A stretch of DNA of 8,070 bases from Alysiella sp. (GTDB taxonomy: Bacteria > Pseudomonadota > Gammaproteobacteria > Burkholderiales > Neisseriaceae): positions 1-8,070 of the forward strand of contig NZ_JAUNEC010000004.1 of the NCBI RefSeq assembly GCF_030525755.1. The letters run 5' to 3'. Position 1 is the stretch's first letter; each line of letters starts with the position of its first letter. The notes below the pieces were generated by a model. The model was not told the origin of the DNA. It made no database searches and saw only the letters and a program-made list of their open reading frames with translations. Below are positions 5,414 to 8,070 of the stretch, in pieces. A program made the position numbers and the translations under genes.

Positions 5414-5558
5414 ATAGTCGTTTCAAATATAAATATAGTCGCAGAAGTAAAAATGCAATACAAGACGACAGCAATGCCGTAGTACTTTTTCAATTCTGCG
5501 ACCATACTCGTACACAGCTCTCATTGTCGCCTTGTCCGTGTTCATTTAAAACGACTGT
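5414..5558. mobile_element. Correia-like miniature inverted-repeat element
   Basis: This non-coding element of about 145 bp is bounded by imperfect inverted ends: ATAGTCGTTTCAAAT (5414-5428) and the complement of 5544-5558, ACAGTCGTTTTAAAT, a 13/15 match. On the minus strand the end is followed by GGACAAGGCGAC (complement of 5526-5537), the conserved core next to the ends of neisserial Correia elements. Further in comes GTACTACGGCATTGC, which resembles the second Correia core (GTACGGCGTTGCC). Size and TA-type ends also fit. Correia elements are mobilised in trans, can carry promoters and IHF sites, and form RNase III substrates when transcribed. The ends differ from the classic TATAGTGGATTAA, so this would be a divergent family. 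The core comparison is from memory. Confidence 0.7.
5434..5506. repeat. Long imperfect inverted repeat nested in the Correia-like element
   Basis: The arms are TATAGTCGCAGAAGTAAAAA (5434-5453) and 5486-5506, whose complement reads TATGGTCGCAGAATTGAAAA plus one A. They match at nearly every position, around a 32-base loop. The ends begin with TA and share TATRGTCG with the outer element ends. It may be a second related element inserted in the first, or the internal palindrome of one longer element. Confidence 0.75.
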
Positions 5559-5578
5559 ATTCAGATAACACTCATTGC

Positions 5579-5607
5579 TTTTCAGGCAGCCTCAAAAAAG
5601 TTAAAAT
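5579..5607 (+). promoter_or_regulatory. Likely hisH promoter overlapping a DUS
   Basis: TTTTCA (5579-5584), 17 bases, then TAAAAT (5602-5607). The last four bases of the -35 box are the first four of the reversed DUS at 5581-5592. The transcript would start about 70 bases before hisH. Confidence 0.45.
5581..5592 (-). repeat. DNA uptake sequence, perfect 12/12
   Basis: TTCAGGCAGCCT, followed 31 bases later by the inverted degenerate copy TGGCTGCCTAAA (5624-5635). GGCAGCC and GGCTGCC of the two copies could pair, but the loop of more than 30 bases makes this a weak hairpin. Confidence 0.9.
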
Positions 5608-5681
5608 TTCTCACTTTATTCAATGGCTGCCTAAAAACCAATACAGTCAGACTCAACAACACCCATTTAAAAGACCAAATC

Positions 5682-6326
5682 ATGAAAACCACTATTGTGG
5701 ATTACGGCATGGGCAACTTGCACTCCGTACTCAAATCCGTTCAAGCAGCCGCGATGCAAAGCGGCATCAGCACCAACATCATTTTAAGCCCATACGCCGA
5801 AGACATTCTGTCTGCTGAACGCGTAATATTTCCAGGGCAAGGTGCAATGCCAGATTGCATGGCAGCACTCAACCGCAGCGGTTTAGGCGAGGCTGTGCGT
5901 GATGCCTTAAAAAACAAACCCTTTTTTGGTATTTGTGTGGGTGCACAACTGCTGTTTGAACACAGCGAAGAAGGCAACACACAAGGTCTAGGCTGGTTTT
6001 CAGGCAGCGTCAAACATTTTATGCCTAATCAAACAGATGAAAAAGGCAATCGCCTAAAAGTACCACACATGGGCTGGAATCGTGTACAGCAAAACCGCAA
6101 ACACATTTTGTTTAACGGCATCGCAGACCATGAGCATTTCTACTTCGTCCACAGCTATTATTTTTCCCCAAAAAATCACGAAATCATTTTGGGCAGCAGT
6201 CAATACCCTGATGAATTTGCCTGTATTATTGGCAAAGACAATGTGTTTGCTACCCAATTTCACACCGAGAAAAGTCATCATGCAGGTTTAAAACTGTTGC
6301 AAAATTTCTTAAATTGGCGACCATAA
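5682..6326 (+). CDS. hisH: Imidazole glycerol phosphate synthase, glutamine amidotransferase subunit
   Basis: HisH releases ammonia from glutamine and channels it to HisF, which makes imidazole glycerol phosphate and AICAR in histidine synthesis. The 214-residue length is normal for a class I amidotransferase. It shows DYGMGNLHSV (7-16), the oxyanion segment PGQGAM (51-56), the nucleophile Cys85 in GICVGAQLL, VPHMGWN (127-133), HFYFVHSYYF, and the catalytic His194 and Glu196 in ATQFHTEKS. The usual FHPEKS has Thr in place of Pro, but the triad is intact. Upstream lie the Correia-like element and a likely promoter. The ribosome site is poor (AAAAGA). hisA follows after 136 bases, and hisF is not in the window. 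Confidence 0.95.
   Translation: MKTTIVDYGMGNLHSVLKSVQAAAMQSGISTNIILSPYAEDILSAERVIFPGQGAMPDCMAALNRSGLGEAVRDALKNKPFFGICVGAQLLFEHSEEGNTQGLGWFSGSVKHFMPNQTDEKGNRLKVPHMGWNRVQQNRKHILFNGIADHEHFYFVHSYYFSPKNHEIILGSSQYPDEFACIIGKDNVFATQFHTEKSHHAGLKLLQNFLNWRP
5999..6010 (-). repeat. DUS, 11/12
   Basis: TTCAGGCAGCGT inside hisH, read as Ser-Gly-Ser-Val. One base differs from the perfect form. Confidence 0.75.
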
Positions 6327-6337
6327 TGGTAATTTGA

Positions 6338-6365
6338 TTGTCAATTTGATAATTTAATGTATAAA
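6338..6365 (+). promoter_or_regulatory. Likely promoter of hisA
   Basis: TTGTCA (6338-6343), 16 bases, then TATAAA (6360-6365), each five of six to consensus, in an AT-rich stretch after hisH. The transcript would start near 6372, giving a leader of about 90 bases that holds the DUS hairpin. The stretch also has the direct repeat AATTTGAT at 6331 and 6343. Confidence 0.5.
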
Positions 6366-6410
6366 GTAAAATCAATTTTTAACATATTTATTGTAAAGCC
6401 CCATCTCAAC

Positions 6411-6448
6411 CCGCTGCCTGAAAACACTTTTTCCATTTCAGGTAGCCT
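6411..6448. repeat. Inverted pair of variant DUS in the hisA leader
   Basis: CCGCTGCCTGAA (6411-6422, 10/12) faces TTCAGGTAGCCT (6437-6448). The latter is 11/12 to the local DUS and, read in reverse, equals the Eikenella-type dialect AGGCTACCTGAA as I recall it. CTGCCTGAAA and TTTCAGGTAG can pair (one G-T) around a 12-base loop. No T run follows on either strand, so this is not a standard terminator. Confidence 0.65.
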
Positions 6449-6462
6449 TGAAAGAAAATAAT

Positions 6463-7206
6463 ATGCAACTGATTCCAGCGATAGATTTAAAAAACGGTCA
6501 ATGTGTACGCCTAAAACAAGGCTTAATGGAACAAGCCACCGTATTTTCAGACAGCCCTGCACAAACCGCCGAACATTGGTACAAACAAGGCGCACGCCGC
6601 TTACACTTGGTGGATTTAGACGGCGCATTTGCGGGTGAACCAAAAAATTTTCCAGCCATTGCCAAAATTTTGGCAGCAGTATCAGCACACATTCCCGTCC
6701 AATTAGGCGGTGGCATTCGTGACTTACAAACTATTGAAAAATATTTGAATTTAGGTTTAAATGATGTGATTATCGGCACAGCTGCCGTGAAAAATCCCAA
6801 TTTTGTACGCGAGGCTTGTCGCGAATTTGTAGGGCACATCATCGTGGGATTGGACGCGAAAGATGGTATGGTTGCAATTGACGGTTGGGCAACCGTTACC
6901 GAACACCATGTAATTGATTTATCAAAAAGATTTGAAGATGATGGTGTAAACAGCATCATCTACACCGATATTGGACGAGATGGTATGATGAGTGGCGTAA
7001 ACATCGATGCCACCATCAAATTGGCACAAGCCGTTGATATACCGATTATTGCTTCGGGTGGTTTAACCAATTTAGACGATATTCGTGCTTTGTGTGAAGT
7101 TGCTCACGAAGGCGTGGTAGGTGCAATTACAGGACGTGCCATTTATGAAGGCAGCATTGATTTTTCCCAAGCACAACAATTGGCAGATAGCTTATTAACT
7201 CATTGA
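6463..7206 (+). CDS. hisA: ProFAR isomerase (phosphoribosylformimino-AICAR-P isomerase)
   Basis: HisA opens the aminoaldose ring of ProFAR by an Amadori rearrangement to PRFAR, the substrate of HisF. The 247-residue TIM barrel has the catalytic Asp8 in LIPAIDLKNGQCVRL. The first phosphate site is QLGGGIR (80-86), the second catalytic Asp131 is in IVGLDAKDG, and the mobile loop is YTDIGRDGMMSG (167-178). The second phosphate site is IIASGGL with GAITGRAIYEG. I choose the ATG at 6463, which gives the family start MQLIPAIDL. The frame also opens at a TTG (6448) inside the DUS, but that start would add five foreign residues. The ribosome site is weak (GAAAG). The half-barrel glycine repeats rule out a simple truncation. 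Confidence 0.96.
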   Translation: MQLIPAIDLKNGQCVRLKQGLMEQATVFSDSPAQTAEHWYKQGARRLHLVDLDGAFAGEPKNFPAIAKILAAVSAHIPVQLGGGIRDLQTIEKYLNLGLNDVIIGTAAVKNPNFVREACREFVGHIIVGLDAKDGMVAIDGWATVTEHHVIDLSKRFEDDGVNSIIYTDIGRDGMMSGVNIDATIKLAQAVDIPIIASGGLTNLDDIRALCEVAHEGVVGAITGRAIYEGSIDFSQAQQLADSLLTH

Positions 7207-7281
7207 CTGATAAATTATCTCACTTAACCATTAAAAATTAAAAAAATATTGAATACAAAACAAACTAAAAAGGAAACAAAA

Positions 7282-7629
7282 ATGGGTGCATATATGTTGA
7301 TTGCCTTTATTTTAGGCTTTTGGTGCATTTGGTCAGCTAATCGTGAAGTTAATTCCTTATGGGAAGCCTTGATTTTTACTTTGCTTGCGATTACCATCAA
7401 ATCACTTATGGAATGGAGTGGTGTACCTGTTTTGACCAGTCACATTATGGTAGCGTGGGGTACTTTATTTATTTTCATTGTGATTATTTTGGAACTGGTA
7501 GATCGTTTTTCGCACAGCATGGCATATAATATGATACTGGCAGTCATCGGAGCAGTTGGTTGGTTTTTCTTGGCCCAATATTTATTCAGCAAAGAAGGTA
7601 TGGACAGAATTGCCCACTTGTTGGCTTAA
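7282..7629 (+). CDS. Unrecognised four-helix membrane protein
   Basis: I do not recognise this 115-residue protein. It is strongly hydrophobic, with four likely membrane helices near residues 3-18, 28-45, 54-73 and 81-102. Short polar turns hold charged residues (ANREVNSLWEA, ELVDRF, SKEGMDR). The ATG at 7282 is preceded by AAAGGAAAC with seven-base spacing, a strong ribosome site. A TTG at 7249 upstream in frame has none. It starts 75 bases after hisA in an AT-rich gap and ends at a strong terminator, so it may be the last gene of the hisA transcript. The position would suit hisF, but there is no barrel signature. It is probably an inner-membrane protein of unknown role. Confidence 0.8.
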   Translation: MGAYMLIAFILGFWCIWSANREVNSLWEALIFTLLAITIKSLMEWSGVPVLTSHIMVAWGTLFIFIVIILELVDRFSHSMAYNMILAVIGAVGWFFLAQYLFSKEGMDRIAHLLA

Positions 7630-7638
7630 TTTCAATAT

Positions 7639-7672
7639 AAAAGCAGATGTCCAGCATCTGCTTTTGTGTTTT
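7639..7672 (+). terminator. Intrinsic terminator after the membrane protein gene
   Basis: A perfect 11-bp stem, AAAAGCAGATG (7639-7649) with CATCTGCTTTT (7655-7665), has a five-base loop and the T-rich tail TTTTGTGTTTT. It lies ten bases after the stop codon. The A-rich left arm means it could also work on the minus strand. Confidence 0.93.
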
Positions 7673-7688
7673 CTGGCTTTCCCACTTA

Positions 7689-7843
7689 AATTTCTCATCA
7701 TGAAATTCAATCACATTGAACACAACAATAAATGTTCATCATATCAATCAAACAATATGAACACAGTATGATTGTTTCAAATTAACACGGCAAAGCAACA
7801 ATGCCTGCCGTGTACAAAAATACACGATTTGTATTTGAAACAA
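7689..7843. promoter_or_regulatory. Cluster of overlapping inverted repeats upstream of azlC
   Basis: This AT-rich non-coding stretch holds a chain of inverted repeats: AATTTC/GAAATT (7689-7707), TTCAAT/ATTGAA (7706-7720), TGAACA/TGTTCA (7717-7738), TGTTCAT/ATGAACA (7733-7763) and AAACAAT/ATTGTTT (7750-7777). The largest is an 11-bp pair, TTGTTTCAAAT (7772-7782) with ATTTGAAACAA (7833-7843). It encloses ACACGGCA/TGCCGTGT (7785-7792, 7806-7813) and CGTGTA/TACACG (7809-7826). Shared arms mean that several hairpins exclude each other. It could be an operator region, a leader-RNA switch or remains of a small repeat element. Confidence 0.45.
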
Positions 7844-7881
7844 ACATAAACTGAATGAAACGTAATCACAAAATAATAAAC

Positions 7882-8070
7882 ATGAACCTACACCCTACCC
7901 CGCAAACACCTGAAAACACTTGGCACGAATTTTTACGTGGTATAAAAGACTGTGCACCCTTATGATGGGTATCATTCCTTTTGGTCTCATTTTAGGCGCA
8001 CAAGCCGCACAAAAAGGCATGAGTTGGTTGGAAACCATGTTGATGATGGGTATGAATTTTGCAGGTGGTT
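7882..8070 (+). pseudogene. azlC: AzlC-type branched-chain amino acid exporter, 5' part with apparent frameshift
   Basis: AzlC with AzlD exports branched-chain amino acids or related compounds in other bacteria. From the ATG at 7882 the frame reads MNLHPTPQTPENTWHEFLRG, then IKDCAPL, and stops at TGA 7963-7965. The family sequence continues without a gap in another frame from 7962: MMGIIPFGLILGAQAAQKG, then MSWLETMLMMGMNFAGG, to the window end. Together they make a good AzlC N-terminus (RG-KD--PL--G-IPFG). One A seems to be missing near 7960-7963. Possible causes are true gene decay, a sequencing error, or reinitiation at the overlapping ATGATG. No good ribosome site precedes 7882. The 3' part lies outside the window. 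Confidence 0.65.

Noticed and set aside
6498..6959. 153-codon open frame on the minus strand inside hisA
   Set aside because: It is fully antisense to a well-conserved hisA, has no recognisable domain, and has no ribosome site. It is a shadow of the real gene's codon use.
7209..7219. GATAAATTATC palindrome after hisA
   Set aside because: The one-base centre cannot form an RNA hairpin, and the AT content makes chance likely.
7556..7771. 71-codon plus-strand frame running past the membrane protein gene
   Set aside because: It crosses a strong terminator, overlaps a better gene in another frame and lacks a ribosome site.
1..8070. tRNA, rRNA, CRISPR array or phage/integrase genes
   Set aside because: I saw no cloverleaf-like segments, no regularly spaced identical repeats beyond the DUS, and no integrase, transposase or cas-like protein.

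Overview
The window looks like chromosomal DNA from a member of the Neisseriaceae. The strongest clue is a repeated 12-mer, AGGCTGCCTGAA or its reverse complement. It occurs five times perfectly and several more times with one mismatch. As I recall it, this is the Simonsiella-type dialect of the DNA uptake sequence (DUS). The protein sequences (IF3, the MetZ cluster, HisH/HisA) also read as Neisseria-like. The DNA is AT-rich with AT-rich intergenic regions. I cannot name the species from sequence alone.

Left part, minus strand (1-1731): iscX, infC, rpmI and rplT. The ribosomal genes end in a strong intrinsic terminator at 94-134. infC starts on a non-AUG triplet (ATT or ATC), has its own likely promoter at 1467-1495, and is followed by a second terminator-like hairpin before rpmI. 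Positions 1-93 hold no gene that I can see.

Centre, plus strand (1867-5370): metZ, a small DUF2788-type membrane protein, yciB/ispZ, a YciI-family gene, a bolA-family gene and a secreted parvulin-type peptidyl-prolyl isomerase. The yciB-yciI and yciI-bolA junctions overlap by 1 and 4 bases, which points to translational coupling. A terminator at 5387-5412 closes the group. IscX and BolA both belong to iron-sulfur/glutaredoxin-associated families and sit about 2.5 kb apart on opposite strands.

The ~270-base gap at 5413-5681 holds a ~145-bp Correia-like miniature inverted-repeat element (5414-5558) with a second, nested inverted repeat (5434-5506). A DUS and a likely hisH promoter follow. I consider this the most interesting structure in the window.

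Right part, plus strand (5682-8070): hisH and hisA of histidine biosynthesis, separated by an AT-rich 136-base leader with a likely promoter and a DUS hairpin. Next comes an unrecognised four-helix membrane protein with a strong terminator, then a 208-base non-coding stretch full of overlapping inverted repeats. The window ends in the start of an AzlC-type transporter gene that appears to carry a one-base frameshift.
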